Source of the DNA: PHAA01 sp040217755
GTDB lineage: Bacteria > Bacillota > Syntrophomonadia > Syntrophomonadales > Syntrophomonadaceae
Assembly: GCA_040217755.1 (NCBI GenBank)
Contig: JBEHWJ010000001.1
Location: 97,878 to 161,877, forward strand
Direction of reading: 5' to 3'
Length of the DNA stretch: 64,000 nt
The notes under the pieces are model-generated. The model made no database searches. It was not told where the DNA came from and worked only from the letters and a program-made list of their open reading frames with translations. A program made the position numbers and the translations under genes. Shown here one piece after another: positions 42,432 through 52,212 of the stretch (its first letter is position 1; each line of letters opens with the position of its first letter).

Positions 42432-43601
42432 CTATATTGATTCGATTGGGGCGGTTGAAGGCTGGCGCCACCGGGCTATGCCGGTAACGATAAACCCCAA
42501 TGCCAGCGAAGCTATGATCAGGCTGATGAAGATACCGACGGTGGGAATGCGGGCTGCCGCCGCCAGTATTATCAAAATGACTATGAAGGATGCGATCACC
42601 GCGCCTTTTCCGGCCCAGCCATTGCGCTCCGCCAGTACCCGGACCAGATAATCAGCCACCAAGATCTTAGCCAGGCAGAGAGCCAGGATATAAATGAACA
42701 GCAGCAACAGGGCCAGGGGTATACCGACTATGGTGATAAACAGGACGAAGATCGCCAGCGGCACCACCAGCAAGGTCAGGAATCCCCACCCCAGTTTGGC
42801 CGCCAGGGAGCCATAGCCGCCATGGCCAGGCCGGGGAAACAGCCGCGGGAAGATCAGGTAGAAGATGCCCCAGATGATGATACTGGCGATTACCATGATA
42901 ATGGTCCCGGTCCAGGATATGCCATAATCCACCCGGTCCGGCATCCTGGTACTGGGGCGGACCGGCGGAGCCAGCTGATTGATGGCTCCTACTTTAGCAG
43001 CGGCATCGATCTGAGCCGGGTTGGCGGAGCGATAGGTTATGGAACCGTTGACCGCCGCGGCCGGACCGATTATGAGATTCTGGACATCCCATATATTTAT
43101 GTTGCTGCCTACTGGACCCTGAAGGTAGAACTGGTTGGCGCTCCCCATCGCCTGACCCTGGATGGTGCCGCGCAAATTGACTGTATTACCGAAAATCATC
43201 ACATCGCGGGTGACCCGGGAAGCCTCCCGCAGGGTTATAAAATTGCCCGCACCGGTAATGCTGCCGCCCACCGGGCCGCCGATATCGACGGTATTGCCGG
43301 CGGCACGGATATCCCCGCTGACGGTGCCATTGACTGCGATGGAGTTGCCGGCGGCGATAACATCGCCGTTCACATTGCCGTTTATGGTTATGGAAGAGCC
43401 AGCCGCAAAAACGTCCCCATTGACATTGGCCCCGACGGTCAGATTATTACCGGAAACAAACAGGGGACCACTGATGTCGCCGGCTGGCACGTTCACTATG
43501 TCTCCGCTCCTGATTTCCAGCGCTGCCGCGGCGGTGGTCCAGCCCAGCAGCAGCACCGACAGTATCAACAGTATCGACCATCGGTTTTTGCTTATCCGCA
43601 T
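42432..43601 (-). CDS. Membrane protein with bactofilin-like polymer-forming repeats
   Basis: 389 residues. Signal peptide (1-27), then a right-handed beta-helix made of short repeats with the pattern (I/V)xGxVxGDVxAAGN (about 30-190), as in polymer-forming cytoskeletal proteins, followed by four membrane spans (about 225-375). The repeats would therefore face the outside, unlike cytosolic bactofilins. ATG after AAAGGAGAGG. About 285 bases upstream to the next gene hold no clear gene. Confidence 0.85.
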   Translation of the reverse strand: MRISKNRWSILLILSVLLLGWTTAAAALEIRSGDIVNVPAGDISGPLFVSGNNLTVGANVNGDVFAAGSSITINGNVNGDVIAAGNSIAVNGTVSGDIRAAGNTVDIGGPVGGSITGAGNFITLREASRVTRDVMIFGNTVNLRGTIQGQAMGSANQFYLQGPVGSNINIWDVQNLIIGPAAAVNGSITYRSANPAQIDAAAKVGAINQLAPPVRPSTRMPDRVDYGISWTGTIIMVIASIIIWGIFYLIFPRLFPRPGHGGYGSLAAKLGWGFLTLLVVPLAIFVLFITIVGIPLALLLLFIYILALCLAKILVADYLVRVLAERNGWAGKGAVIASFIVILIILAAAARIPTVGIFISLIIASLALGFIVTGIARWRQPSTAPIESI

Positions 43602-43886
43602 TTGAATCCTCTCCTTTATAGTAAAATTCGGCTGCAGGGGAATCCGTCCTCACCTCCCGGCCTGCTTTTGCGGCGGACTCCGGCAGGACTTGAGCCGGAA
43701 ACGCCGCCCGGTCTGGCGTGTCTTTGATAACCTTGCCTGGGTGGAAGATTATGCCTCCTCTAATCAAAATAATACCATAAAATAACTGTTATCAAGCGGT
43801 CATAGCCGGTCGGCAGCAACCAGCCGTCATATTTTTTCCGTAAGCCGGAAACATTATTAAAGAAAACGAGGCGGGAGGTAAAATGG

Positions 43887-44360
43887 ATGGCCAATAAAGT
43901 TATCGGTTATTTTGCAGATAACAATCAAGCCCATTGGGCTCTGCGGGAATTGAAAAGCAAGGGGTTCAGAGAGATATCGATATTAGGAAATGAAAGGGGT
44001 GAAGACCCGGGCAGCCGTGACATCAGCCAATCGACCTCGTCTTGGCCGAGCCTGGACATGAGCGGGGAGACGCTGGGGGGGCTGGCGGGTTTGGCCCTGG
44101 GGGCAGGTGCTATGGTGATACCGGGCATCGGGCCTATCCTGGCACTGGGACCCTTGGCCATGACGGTAGGTGGAGCCGTATCCGGGGGCATCACCGACGC
44201 CCTGGTCGATTACGGCATTCCGGAGGAGACGAGTCGTTTCTTCGAAGCCAAGGTGAGAGAGGGCAACACGGTCATGGTGCTGAAGACCGATGACCATCTG
44301 ACTGATGAAGCGGCCCGGGTAATGAGGAATTTCGGTGCCCAGGATGTAACCATACACTGA
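43887..44360 (+). CDS. General stress protein 17M-like protein
   Basis: 157 residues from ATG after GGGAGGT. It begins KVIGYFADNNQAHWALRELK, a ferredoxin-like fold, then a Gly/Ala-rich hydrophobic hairpin (LGGLAGLALGAGAMVIPGIG) and a second alpha/beta segment ending MRNFGAQDVTIH. This is the heat/stress-induced YflT/GsiB-neighbour type family with unknown biochemical role. Confidence 0.82.
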   Translation: MANKVIGYFADNNQAHWALRELKSKGFREISILGNERGEDPGSRDISQSTSSWPSLDMSGETLGGLAGLALGAGAMVIPGIGPILALGPLAMTVGGAVSGGITDALVDYGIPEETSRFFEAKVREGNTVMVLKTDDHLTDEAARVMRNFGAQDVTIH

Positions 44361-44394
44361 CCGTCAGGTGATTGTGATAAGCAAACACCCGATC

Positions 44395-44434
44395 CGGCAC
44401 CTGCAAACCTATCTTGCGGGTGCCGACTTTTTTT
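44395..44434 (+). terminator. Terminator after the stress-protein gene
   Basis: CGGCACCTGC (44395-44404) pairs with GCGGGTGCCG (44416-44425; one G-T) followed by a run of seven T. Confidence 0.9.
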
Positions 44435-44540
44435 GCTGGGGCGCTGAAAGTAGTTGCTAATGCATTCCCGCCGGTTAATTATTATAATTAGGTAGAAACA
44501 GGAATTCCGTGAATCGAAAGCCAAGAAGGGGTCCGTCCTG

Positions 44541-45794
44541 ATGAAGAACATGAAAGCGGTCGCGACTACCATGCTGGGACTAGCGGTCCTGGGCTCGCTC
44601 GTAACCTGGAACTTCCGGGCCAGTTTCGCCGGGGGCTTGTTGTTTGCGGCCTGCGAAGCGGCGCTGGTCGGCGCCCTGGCCGATTGGTTCGCGGTAGTGG
44701 CCCTTTTCCGTCACCCGCTGGGGTTGAAATTCATCCCCCATACCGCCATCATACCCAATAATCGCGGCCGCATCATCGAAGGCATAGTGAAGATAGTGGA
44801 GACCGACTGGCTCAGCCTGGACTTTATCTCTGCCAAAGTGCAGGCTTATCCGCTGATAGATGGTATCGCTGAAGCCTTGGCTTCCGACGAAGTCCGCCGA
44901 GCCTTCGAGGAAACCGCCCAGTCGATCAGCAGCAATATCATCCAAAACCTTAAGCCCGCTGATATATCCGAGTTTTTTCACGTAATGCTGGCTGACAACC
45001 TGGATTCCATCAAATTTTCCCCCAGCCTGGTGCAGAGTGTGGAGGACGTGATCAAACAGCTGTACAGCGAAGATGTCATACGCTTGATGCTGGATTGGGC
45101 TATCGCTTCCACCCGGGGGGAGGAATTCGAACGCAGCGTAAAACGACTGCTGACCAGGGCGGTAGCCGATTACTCCAACCAGGGCAGCTTCATGCGGCGG
45201 CTGGGCAAAGGACTGGGGGAATCTTTGGATATAGTAAATTATGATGATGCGGCCATGATCTTATCACGCCGTATAAACCATTTTCTGGCCGAGTTGAAGG
45301 CACCGGAAAACCATCTCCATATCAAGATAAAGAATGAGATCGAGAACCTGCAGCTGCTTGACCCTGAAGCAGCATCGGCCATGCTCGGTGATACGATACG
45401 AAAATTTATCGGCACCGAGGCCGGCATAAAGGCCACCGGCGAACTGTTCGCGGCGGTCAAAGACCAATTGCTGCGCGACGCCGAGCGGGGCATGCCCCTG
45501 ATCAGCTACCTGACCAGGATCATTCTTCAGCAGATAACCGCCATCCAACAGGATGAGGTCCGCAAAGCGGAATTGGATGTCTGGCTGAAAGGCAAGATAA
45601 TGAACCTGTTGGAACGCTATCATGTCGTAATCGGCCGGATGGTCCGCGAGAAACTGGAAAGTCTCAATGACGAGGGACTGGTACAGTCCCTCGAGGACAA
45701 GGTCGGGGATGACCTGCAGTGGATCAGGATCAACGGTACCGTTATCGGTGCCCTGGTAGGCATCGTCCAATACCTGGTGCTGCATCTCATCTAG
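44541..45794 (+). CDS. DUF445 membrane protein
   Basis: 417 residues. N-terminal hydrophobic region with GALADWFAVVALFRHPLG, the DUF445 signature, then a long helical cytosolic body and a C-terminal helix (GALVGIVQYLVLHLI). Function unknown; family members are predicted membrane-tethered proteins. A 95-base gap separates it from the next gene. Confidence 0.88.
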   Translation: MKNMKAVATTMLGLAVLGSLVTWNFRASFAGGLLFAACEAALVGALADWFAVVALFRHPLGLKFIPHTAIIPNNRGRIIEGIVKIVETDWLSLDFISAKVQAYPLIDGIAEALASDEVRRAFEETAQSISSNIIQNLKPADISEFFHVMLADNLDSIKFSPSLVQSVEDVIKQLYSEDVIRLMLDWAIASTRGEEFERSVKRLLTRAVADYSNQGSFMRRLGKGLGESLDIVNYDDAAMILSRRINHFLAELKAPENHLHIKIKNEIENLQLLDPEAASAMLGDTIRKFIGTEAGIKATGELFAAVKDQLLRDAERGMPLISYLTRIILQQITAIQQDEVRKAELDVWLKGKIMNLLERYHVVIGRMVREKLESLNDEGLVQSLEDKVGDDLQWIRINGTVIGALVGIVQYLVLHLI

Positions 45795-45889
45795 ACGGAT
45801 CGGATGCCAACATGATTGGGAAGGAGTAATCGAGGAAATCAAGCGTTGATAATCGAGGTCAATCTTCGTATGGAAGGGGAGGAGAGCAT

Positions 45890-46615
45890 ATGTGGACCCG
45901 CCGTGATTTAAAAAGCCGGGCTAGGTCGGTACTGAAACTTTCTTATTGGAGAGCGTTCCTGGTCAGCCTGGTGATAGCCTTCGCCCAGGGCAGCCTGGGC
46001 GGATCGTCCCGGTATGAATACCACGCCCACAATCCCGGTGACCAATTTACCGAACTGATCCCATACCTGCCCCTGATCATTTCCGCCGCCGCCCTGGTCA
46101 TCCTCCTGGTACTGGCACTGCGCATCTTCCTGGGATACCCGCTGGAAGTAGGGGGAAGAAGATATTTTGTGCGCTCCATCGGCCAGAAGTTCGACCTTAA
46201 CGCTTTGGGCTTCGCTTTCAATAAAGCGCGATACCTGGATATAATTCTCGCCATGCTGTGGCGCAGTTTTATCAACTTCCTCTGGTACCTGCTGCTCATC
46301 ATCCCCGGCATTATCAAGTTCTATTCTTACCGCTTGGTACCATATATTTTGGCCGATAATCCCAATATCGGCTATCGCCGGGCGCTGGAATTAAGTGCCC
46401 GGATGACCCATGGCCATAAGTGGGCCTGGTTTGTCCTCGACCTCTCCTTCCTGGGTTGGTATCTGTTAGGCTTGTTGGCTTTCGTGATCGGTACCTTGTT
46501 CGTGCTTCCCTATCAAAACGCTACCAATGCTGAGCTGTACGCCGTCCTGCGCCAAAATGCCATCGCTGCCAACCTGACCAGCCAGGAGGAACTGGGTCTG
46601 GATAACCTGCCATAA
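45890..46615 (+). CDS. DUF975 integral membrane protein
   Basis: 241 residues from ATG after GGGGAGGAGAG. DUF975 pattern: RSVLKLSYWRAFLVSLV near 13-29, FINFLWYLLLIIPGIIKFYS near 130-149, ILADNPNIGYRRALELSARM near 155-174. Six membrane spans. Unknown function. Confidence 0.87.
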   Translation: MWTRRDLKSRARSVLKLSYWRAFLVSLVIAFAQGSLGGSSRYEYHAHNPGDQFTELIPYLPLIISAAALVILLVLALRIFLGYPLEVGGRRYFVRSIGQKFDLNALGFAFNKARYLDIILAMLWRSFINFLWYLLLIIPGIIKFYSYRLVPYILADNPNIGYRRALELSARMTHGHKWAWFVLDLSFLGWYLLGLLAFVIGTLFVLPYQNATNAELYAVLRQNAIAANLTSQEELGLDNLP

Positions 46616-46672
46616 ACTGGGCATCCTATTTATGCTGCCCATGATAAAATATTGGTGAAAGGTGAGGATCCC

Positions 46673-47254
46673 ATGCAGGTAATGGTGATATACGCCCATC
46701 CCAACCCCCGCAGTTTCAATGCCGCCATTGCGGCGGTGGTGCGGGAGGAAGCCAAGAAAAAAGGCGCCCGGGTAAAGTTCAAAGACCTCTATGCCATGAA
46801 CTGGGACCCGGTATTAAGGGGGCGGGATTTTGAAGGTTACCAATCCGGAAATCTGCCGGCTGATATCAAAACCGAACAAGATGATCTGCTCTGGGCCGAT
46901 TCGGTGATAATGATCGCTCCGGTTTGGTGGACCGGGGTGCCGGCCATATTGAAGGGTTATATCGACCGGGTGTTCAGTAACGGTTTTGCTTTTGAGTATA
47001 CCAAAACCGGCTCCAAGGGTTTGTTGACCGGTAAAAAAGGCCTGTTGATAACCACCTCCGGAGCTGATGAGGAGACTGCTTTGCAGGGGACCATGATCGA
47101 CACCATCAGGAGGTCGGCGGTAAACTCAGTCTTCGGCTTTTGCGGCTTCTCGGTTTACAAGTACAAGAATTTCTTCGCTGTGCCCCGGTCCACCGACCAG
47201 CAGAGAACCGAGATGTTGGCAGACCTGCGCCAGTATATCCAGGACTTTATCTAG
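46673..47254 (+). CDS. Flavodoxin-fold NAD(P)H oxidoreductase (quinone reductase-like)
   Basis: 193 residues from ATG at 46673 after AAAGGTGAGG. VIYAHPNPRSFNAAI near 4-18 binds the FMN/FAD phosphate, APVWWTGVPAILKGYIDRVF near 82-101 and the TTSGADE loop are typical of KefG/YwrO/NQO1-type enzymes. It carries out two-electron reduction of quinones or similar acceptors. Confidence 0.9.
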   Translation: MQVMVIYAHPNPRSFNAAIAAVVREEAKKKGARVKFKDLYAMNWDPVLRGRDFEGYQSGNLPADIKTEQDDLLWADSVIMIAPVWWTGVPAILKGYIDRVFSNGFAFEYTKTGSKGLLTGKKGLLITTSGADEETALQGTMIDTIRRSAVNSVFGFCGFSVYKYKNFFAVPRSTDQQRTEMLADLRQYIQDFI

Positions 47255-47303
47255 AATAATCGACCAAGCGGATCATTTACGGCATCAACTCAGGATGGGG
47301 GGG

Positions 47304-48191
47304 ATGGCAATGAGGTATTTGCCCAGCGGGACAGCTGAAGGTCTGGCTTATCTGCGCTACCGGGAAACACTGCGCCCGCCGGAGGAGATGATATGCAATG
47401 ACTACCTGGCCTATCATTTCGCTTCCTGGTGGACCCGATTGGCCGCGGTCATGATGCAGCCCCTGCCCAACAGTATGATAGAGTGGACTCTGGAGTTGCA
47501 GGGGCGGGGGGTGGTAGGATTCATCGTGGCCCGTACCCGGATGTTCGATGACTTCGTGGAGCAACAGATCGCTGACGGCATCCGGCAATTCGTAATCCTG
47601 GGCGCGGGCCTAGACTCGCGCGCTTACCGGTTTGCCAAACAACTACGGGGCATAAAGACCTTCGAGGTCGATCACCCCATCACCCAGATCGAAAAAAAAT
47701 CGCGGGTGACGGCAGTTTTCAAAGGTCTTCCTTACGATATCCGCTATGTTCCGGTTGACCTGATGCGGGACGACCTCCTTATGGGCCTGCTCAAAGCCGG
47801 GTACGATCCTACACTGCGCACCCTGTTTACAATGGAAGGAGTGGCCATGTACCTGGATGAGTCTACCGTACGCAAGACCTTGACCTGCGTGGCCGCCAAC
47901 TCCGGCCCCGGTTCCAGTTTCATATTCGATTATGTCTACCTGGCCGCAATCGATGGACGCATTTTGGGCCGGGCCATAAAACATATGAATTATCTGCAGT
48001 ATTGGTTCGATGAACCAGTGCTGTCCGGTATCGAGGCCGGGGAAGCGGAAGGTTATGTGCGCGGCTGCGGCTTCGAAGAGGTGGAGGAATTCACCCCCCA
48101 GCGCCTTTATGATATGTACTTCAAAGCAGTAGTGCCTAACCGGCCCATGTCCGACCTATTCGCGGTGATCATAGCCCGCCACTCGAAATGA
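47304..48191 (+). CDS. SAM-dependent methyltransferase, LCMT/TIGR00027-type
   Basis: About 295 residues; three ATG codons at 47295, 47304 and 47310 make the start uncertain. VILGAGLDSRAYRF near 97-110 is the SAM loop, FEVDHPITQIEKK follows as the acidic second motif, and TMEGVAMYLDES near 175 is typical of this family. Substrates of bacterial members are mostly unknown. Confidence 0.88.
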   Translation: MAMRYLPSGTAEGLAYLRYRETLRPPEEMICNDYLAYHFASWWTRLAAVMMQPLPNSMIEWTLELQGRGVVGFIVARTRMFDDFVEQQIADGIRQFVILGAGLDSRAYRFAKQLRGIKTFEVDHPITQIEKKSRVTAVFKGLPYDIRYVPVDLMRDDLLMGLLKAGYDPTLRTLFTMEGVAMYLDESTVRKTLTCVAANSGPGSSFIFDYVYLAAIDGRILGRAIKHMNYLQYWFDEPVLSGIEAGEAEGYVRGCGFEEVEEFTPQRLYDMYFKAVVPNRPMSDLFAVIIARHSK

Positions 48192-48305
48192 CTGTAGAAT
48201 AGTGTGGGATAAACGTTGCGCCGCCCGTATGGGCTGGATGTGATCGGCATATCCATATAATAATGGATGGGTTTGTTTACCCAAGTGAATCTATGGGAGA
48301 CGGGG

Positions 48306-49094
48306 ATGTTATCTTTAAACATTCACGGCCTGGCTTTTTTAAACCTGGCCGGCTATTTTGTGCTCTATTCTTTTCTGGGTTGGATAATGGAAACAGCCTA
48401 TGCGGCTTGGGATGAAGGCCACTTTGTCAACCGCGGCTTTCTAAATGGACCGTTTTGCCCGGTATATGGCTTCGGCATGGTATCGCTGGTAGTCGCCATG
48501 CAGCCTTTCCTGGACAACCTGCCCCTGCTCTTCCTGGGCGTGGTGGTCTTGACATCGGTTCTGGAATACATCACCGGGTGGTTTCTGGAATTGATCTTCC
48601 ACCATAAATGGTGGGACTACAGCAACCGCCGTTTTAACGTCCAGGGCAGGATTTGCCTGCGTTTCTCACTATACTGGGGGTTCGGCGGTATCCTGTTGCT
48701 TAAGGTGGTCCATCCCCGCATCGAAGAACTGGTGAACCGTATCCCGGCGGATATTGGAACGGGACTATTGGCCGCCGCGGCTCTGTACCTGACTGCCGAC
48801 TTGATTCACACCCTGGTATCTCTGGCTTCGTTGAAATCCCGTTTGGCGGAGATGCACCATTTCGCCCAGGAAGCGCGGGAGACTCTGGAACTGCTCAAAT
48901 ACAGTTCGCAGGAGGTCATGGAGGAGAGGTTGGAGGAGCTTAGAGCCCGCTATCATCATTTATGGGACCGGTTAAGCCTGGGTGGCGACAGGTTGATGAA
49001 GGCTTTTCCCAATCTCCGGAAGCTGCGGCTGGATTACCGGTTGAAGGATTTGCTGGACAACTTTGAAAAATCCAGCCGCCATGCAAACCGTTGA
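48306..49094 (+). CDS. CmpB-type (PF06541) putative ABC-transporter permease-like membrane protein
   Basis: 262 residues from ATG at 48306 after GGGAGACGG. GYFVLYSFLGWIMETAYAAW and HFVNRGFLNGPFCPVYGFG are the family signatures, followed by LEYITGWFLE. Five membrane spans, then a ~80-residue charged coiled-coil tail. No ATPase partner is nearby, so the transporter label is not supported by context. Confidence 0.87.
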   Translation: MLSLNIHGLAFLNLAGYFVLYSFLGWIMETAYAAWDEGHFVNRGFLNGPFCPVYGFGMVSLVVAMQPFLDNLPLLFLGVVVLTSVLEYITGWFLELIFHHKWWDYSNRRFNVQGRICLRFSLYWGFGGILLLKVVHPRIEELVNRIPADIGTGLLAAAALYLTADLIHTLVSLASLKSRLAEMHHFAQEARETLELLKYSSQEVMEERLEELRARYHHLWDRLSLGGDRLMKAFPNLRKLRLDYRLKDLLDNFEKSSRHANR

Positions 49095-49155
49095 GTAAAA
49101 GGATGACTATGTTAATATAAACTAGAGTCGGATCAAATTTTAGCGAGGCTTTACG

Positions 49156-49944
49156 ATGGACGAGAACAACCACCAGGTCGGAAATGACTTGGTCCCCGAT
49201 CAGGAGAACGAATATGGGGAGGATGAAATAAAAAGGCCGCGCAAGCGGGGCTTCTTTCTCAAAATATCAGCCGTGCTGGTCCTGCTGGCTTTTATAGTCA
49301 GCAGCGCCCCGGAACTCGCCTATATATTCAATAACCGGTTGGGATTCCTGGAACAAAACAAGGTGCTGCGCAATGACCAGATCGTGCAGATCTGTCGCCC
49401 GGCGGTGGTCAGCATAGAGGCGGTCGATACCAGCAATCCGGTCAAGACCGCCACCCACAGGGGGACCGGATTCAACCTGGATTCCTCCGGGATAGTCATC
49501 ACCAACCTGCATATCGTTACCGGTTCAGCGAACATAACCGTCACTTTTGAAGACGGGCAAAAGTTTTACATAAATCACTATGATCCGGTGCCCGGTCATG
49601 ACCTGGTAATCATCCGGCTGAACAGCGCCGGCCTTCCGGCCATCGAAATCAACTGGGGACAACCCTCCCAGGCCGGGGATACCGTAACCGTCATCGGTAA
49701 TCCGCTCGGCTTCCAGAAGATCGCCCAGCGGGGAAAGGTGGCCGGATATATCCGCAATGAGTCCGACGACCGGATTATGGCCATCCAGCTGCCCATAAAC
49801 CCAGGCAACAGCGGCAGCCCGGTGATAGATGAGCAGGCACAGGTAGTCGGAATCATCTATGGCAGTAGCAGCCAGGAAAACAATGGTGCGGAGGAACCCC
49901 TGGCCCTGGCCATACCGGCCGCGGTGTTGGAGGGCCAGATATAA
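49156..49944 (+). CDS. Membrane-anchored trypsin-like serine protease (HtrA-like, no PDZ)
   Basis: 262 residues. Basic cytosolic stretch, one membrane helix (about 37-56), then an S1C protease domain with catalytic His in ITNLHIVTG near 118, Asp in PVPGHDLVII near 150 and Ser in NPGNSGSP near 218. The PDZ domain normal for HtrA is absent. It likely acts at the outer face of the membrane in envelope protein quality control. Confidence 0.9.
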   Translation: MDENNHQVGNDLVPDQENEYGEDEIKRPRKRGFFLKISAVLVLLAFIVSSAPELAYIFNNRLGFLEQNKVLRNDQIVQICRPAVVSIEAVDTSNPVKTATHRGTGFNLDSSGIVITNLHIVTGSANITVTFEDGQKFYINHYDPVPGHDLVIIRLNSAGLPAIEINWGQPSQAGDTVTVIGNPLGFQKIAQRGKVAGYIRNESDDRIMAIQLPINPGNSGSPVIDEQAQVVGIIYGSSSQENNGAEEPLALAIPAAVLEGQI

Positions 49945-50045
49945 GGTATAAGGGGACGGTTCTTGATTTTATACGCCGGGATGATATTTTTACTCTATGG
50001 TTGCCCGCTTTTTGCGTGTTGCACTCTAAGAAGGGGAGGGGTCAC

Positions 50046-50699
50046 TTGAAGATTTCCCTGGAAACGGTCATATTCGATTTTGATGGAGTCATAATAGACT
50101 CGGGCACGGACATCACCTCCGCCGTCAACCACACCCGCGGCTTGTTTGGCCTGCCGGACCTCCCCGGTGCCACCATTATAGAATACATCGGTGATGGGGT
50201 GAGAGTTCTGGTAGAGCGCAGCTTCAAGGGCTGCGCTCCAGAGGTGCTGGAACAGGCCTTGTCGCAGTATAGAAAATACTACCAGGCTCACGCCCTGGAT
50301 GAGACCCGGCTCTATCCCCACGTCCGGACTACCCTGGAGGCTATAAGCAGTCGGGGCAAAAAGATAGCCCTGGTCACCAATAAATCAGAACCCCTGGCCG
50401 AACTGATTTTGAGCGGCCTGCAGGTGCGACCCTATTTCAATCTGGTGGTCGGCCCGGAATCGGTCCAACGTATGAAACCCGATCCACAGGGGTTGGTAAA
50501 GGTACTGGATACATTTCAGACTGCGGCCCGCCGCGCCATCATGGTGGGTGATACCCATAGTGATATCGAGGCCGGCCGCAGGGCCGGCACCTGGACCTGC
50601 GGCGCCCGCTATGGGCTGGGCAACAAGAAAAATCTGGTTATGTCCCGGCCGGACCTGATGATCGACGATATCGCCGAACTGATGGCATACATATTGTAG
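50046..50699 (+). CDS. HAD-family phosphatase (phosphoglycolate phosphatase/PpaX-like)
   Basis: 217 residues from TTG at 50046, which has GGGGAGGGG upstream and places VIFDFDGVIIDSG at the N-terminus. The HAD motifs follow: LVTNKS, KPDPQGLVKVL and VGDTHSDIEAGRRAG. The cap domain is alpha-helical (type C1). Likely a small phosphoester phosphatase; substrate undetermined. Confidence 0.9.
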   Translation: MKISLETVIFDFDGVIIDSGTDITSAVNHTRGLFGLPDLPGATIIEYIGDGVRVLVERSFKGCAPEVLEQALSQYRKYYQAHALDETRLYPHVRTTLEAISSRGKKIALVTNKSEPLAELILSGLQVRPYFNLVVGPESVQRMKPDPQGLVKVLDTFQTAARRAIMVGDTHSDIEAGRRAGTWTCGARYGLGNKKNLVMSRPDLMIDDIAELMAYIL

Positions 50700-50873
50700 T
50701 CCCGCCGCCGGCGGGCCGGCAAGTTTGACAACCTGGGCGGACTGAACCAATCGAGCCGCGTTTTATGTATCTCACAGAGAACATCGGCCCTGTGAGCCAA
50801 ATGATTGAGGGGACCGGCTAAAACCGGTCAGAGTGGAGGAGAAAAGTTTTGAAGGAGGTCTCGGTGGTATAGC

Positions 50874-51224
50874 ATGAACATTTCTAGCGACAAAAAGAAG
50901 GAATTGCAGGCCGAGTATAAGCAGATGAAGCCGGATATGGGCATTTTCGCAGTCATCAACAAGGATTGCCATAAGTACTTCCTGGTGGAAACCAAAAACA
51001 TCAAGGGCAAGATAAACAGTACCAGTTTCCAGCTAAGATCGGGGTCCCACCCCAACCGGGAATTACTAAACGATTGGCAGCGCCTGGGGGCCGATCATTT
51101 CCAGATTGAAGTCCTGGAGACGATCGATTATGAGGAAGGCAAGGATGATTACCGCGATGACCTGGAACTGCTGCGGATGATCTGGACCGAAAAACTGGCC
51201 GCCCAGGGCAGCGGGTTTTATTGA
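50874..51224 (+). CDS. GIY-YIG-like domain protein
   Basis: 116 residues. After a charged lead, GIFAVINKDCHKYFLVETKN and SFQLRSGSHPNRELLNDWQR match small GIY-YIG family proteins. The GIY and YIG triads read GIF and YFL, so nuclease activity is doubtful although many relatives share this drift. A 170-base gap precedes it. Confidence 0.75.
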   Translation: MNISSDKKKELQAEYKQMKPDMGIFAVINKDCHKYFLVETKNIKGKINSTSFQLRSGSHPNRELLNDWQRLGADHFQIEVLETIDYEEGKDDYRDDLELLRMIWTEKLAAQGSGFY

Positions 51225-51267
51225 TGAAATCCCGGATACTGCTATGCAATTAGGGAGGTGAAGGCCG

Positions 51268-52128
51268 GTGTTTGATAATAATGATTTCCGGCCCGGGAAT
51301 AGATTGAAGCTTAACAGCCTAACGACCAACTATGGTGCTGGCTATAATTCCAAAGAAGAAGCCCGGGAACGGATGGAGAAGAATATCGACCGGATGGCCC
51401 GGATGCAGGACATCCTTTACGCCCAGGATAAATATGCCCTGCTGCTGATCATCCAGGCCATGGATGCGGCGGGCAAAGACGGGGTCATCAAGCACGTGAT
51501 GAGCGGGCTCAACCCTCAAGGGACCATGGTGCACAGTTTCAAACCGCCTTCCGCCGAGGAATTGGACCACGATTACCTCTGGCGTTACAGTAAGGCCCTG
51601 CCTGAAAGGGGAAGAATCGGTATCTTCAACCGTTCCTATTACGAGGAGGTGCTGGTGGTGCGGGTGCATAACCTGACCGGGACCACCGAAAAGGTACCGC
51701 CCCAGTTTATCACCAGCGAGGTTTGGGAGCAGCGCCTGGAGGACATCGGCCATTTCGAGAAATACCTGCATCGCAACGGCATGGTGATACTTAAGTTTTA
51801 CCTGCACGTATCCAGGCAGGAACAGAAGCAACGGTTGCTGGCCCGCCTGGATGAACCCGATAAGAACTGGAAGTTCAATGCCGGTGACCTGGAAGATAGA
51901 AAACACTGGGATGAGTATGCAGAGTATTATGAAGAGGCCATCAACGCCACCGACGCCGATCATGCTCCCTGGTACATAATCCCGGCCGATAAAAAATGGT
52001 TTGCCCGCCTGGCTATCTCGGAGATAATCGCCGATACCCTGGAAGCCATGAAACTGGAATACCCGCGTTTAAATGCCCAACAGCAGCAGATGCTGTCCGT
52101 TTACCGCACCCAGCTGTTGGAAGACTGA
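51268..52128 (+). CDS. Polyphosphate kinase 2 family protein
   Basis: 286 residues from GTG after GGGAGGTG. The Walker A-like AMDAAGKDGVIKHVMSG near 65-81, GRIGIFNRSYYEEVLVVRVH near 112-131 and LKFYLHVSRQEQKQR near 172 are PPK2 hallmarks. It transfers phosphate between polyphosphate and nucleotides; whether it prefers AMP, ADP or GDP cannot be read from sequence. Confidence 0.93.
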   Translation: MFDNNDFRPGNRLKLNSLTTNYGAGYNSKEEARERMEKNIDRMARMQDILYAQDKYALLLIIQAMDAAGKDGVIKHVMSGLNPQGTMVHSFKPPSAEELDHDYLWRYSKALPERGRIGIFNRSYYEEVLVVRVHNLTGTTEKVPPQFITSEVWEQRLEDIGHFEKYLHRNGMVILKFYLHVSRQEQKQRLLARLDEPDKNWKFNAGDLEDRKHWDEYAEYYEEAINATDADHAPWYIIPADKKWFARLAISEIIADTLEAMKLEYPRLNAQQQQMLSVYRTQLLED

Positions 52129-52212
52129 CACTCGACTCGGCAATTTACTTTGGGCGGTTATAGAGCTCCGCGACTATTCCAAAACCAAACACTTTCTTAA
52201 GGAGTGATCATT

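Noticed and set aside
43602..43886. Riboswitch or small gene before the bactofilin-like gene
   Set aside because: No known aptamer motif was found, and the one frame here overlaps the next gene and lacks a ribosome site, although an AGGAGG without a start codon is present.
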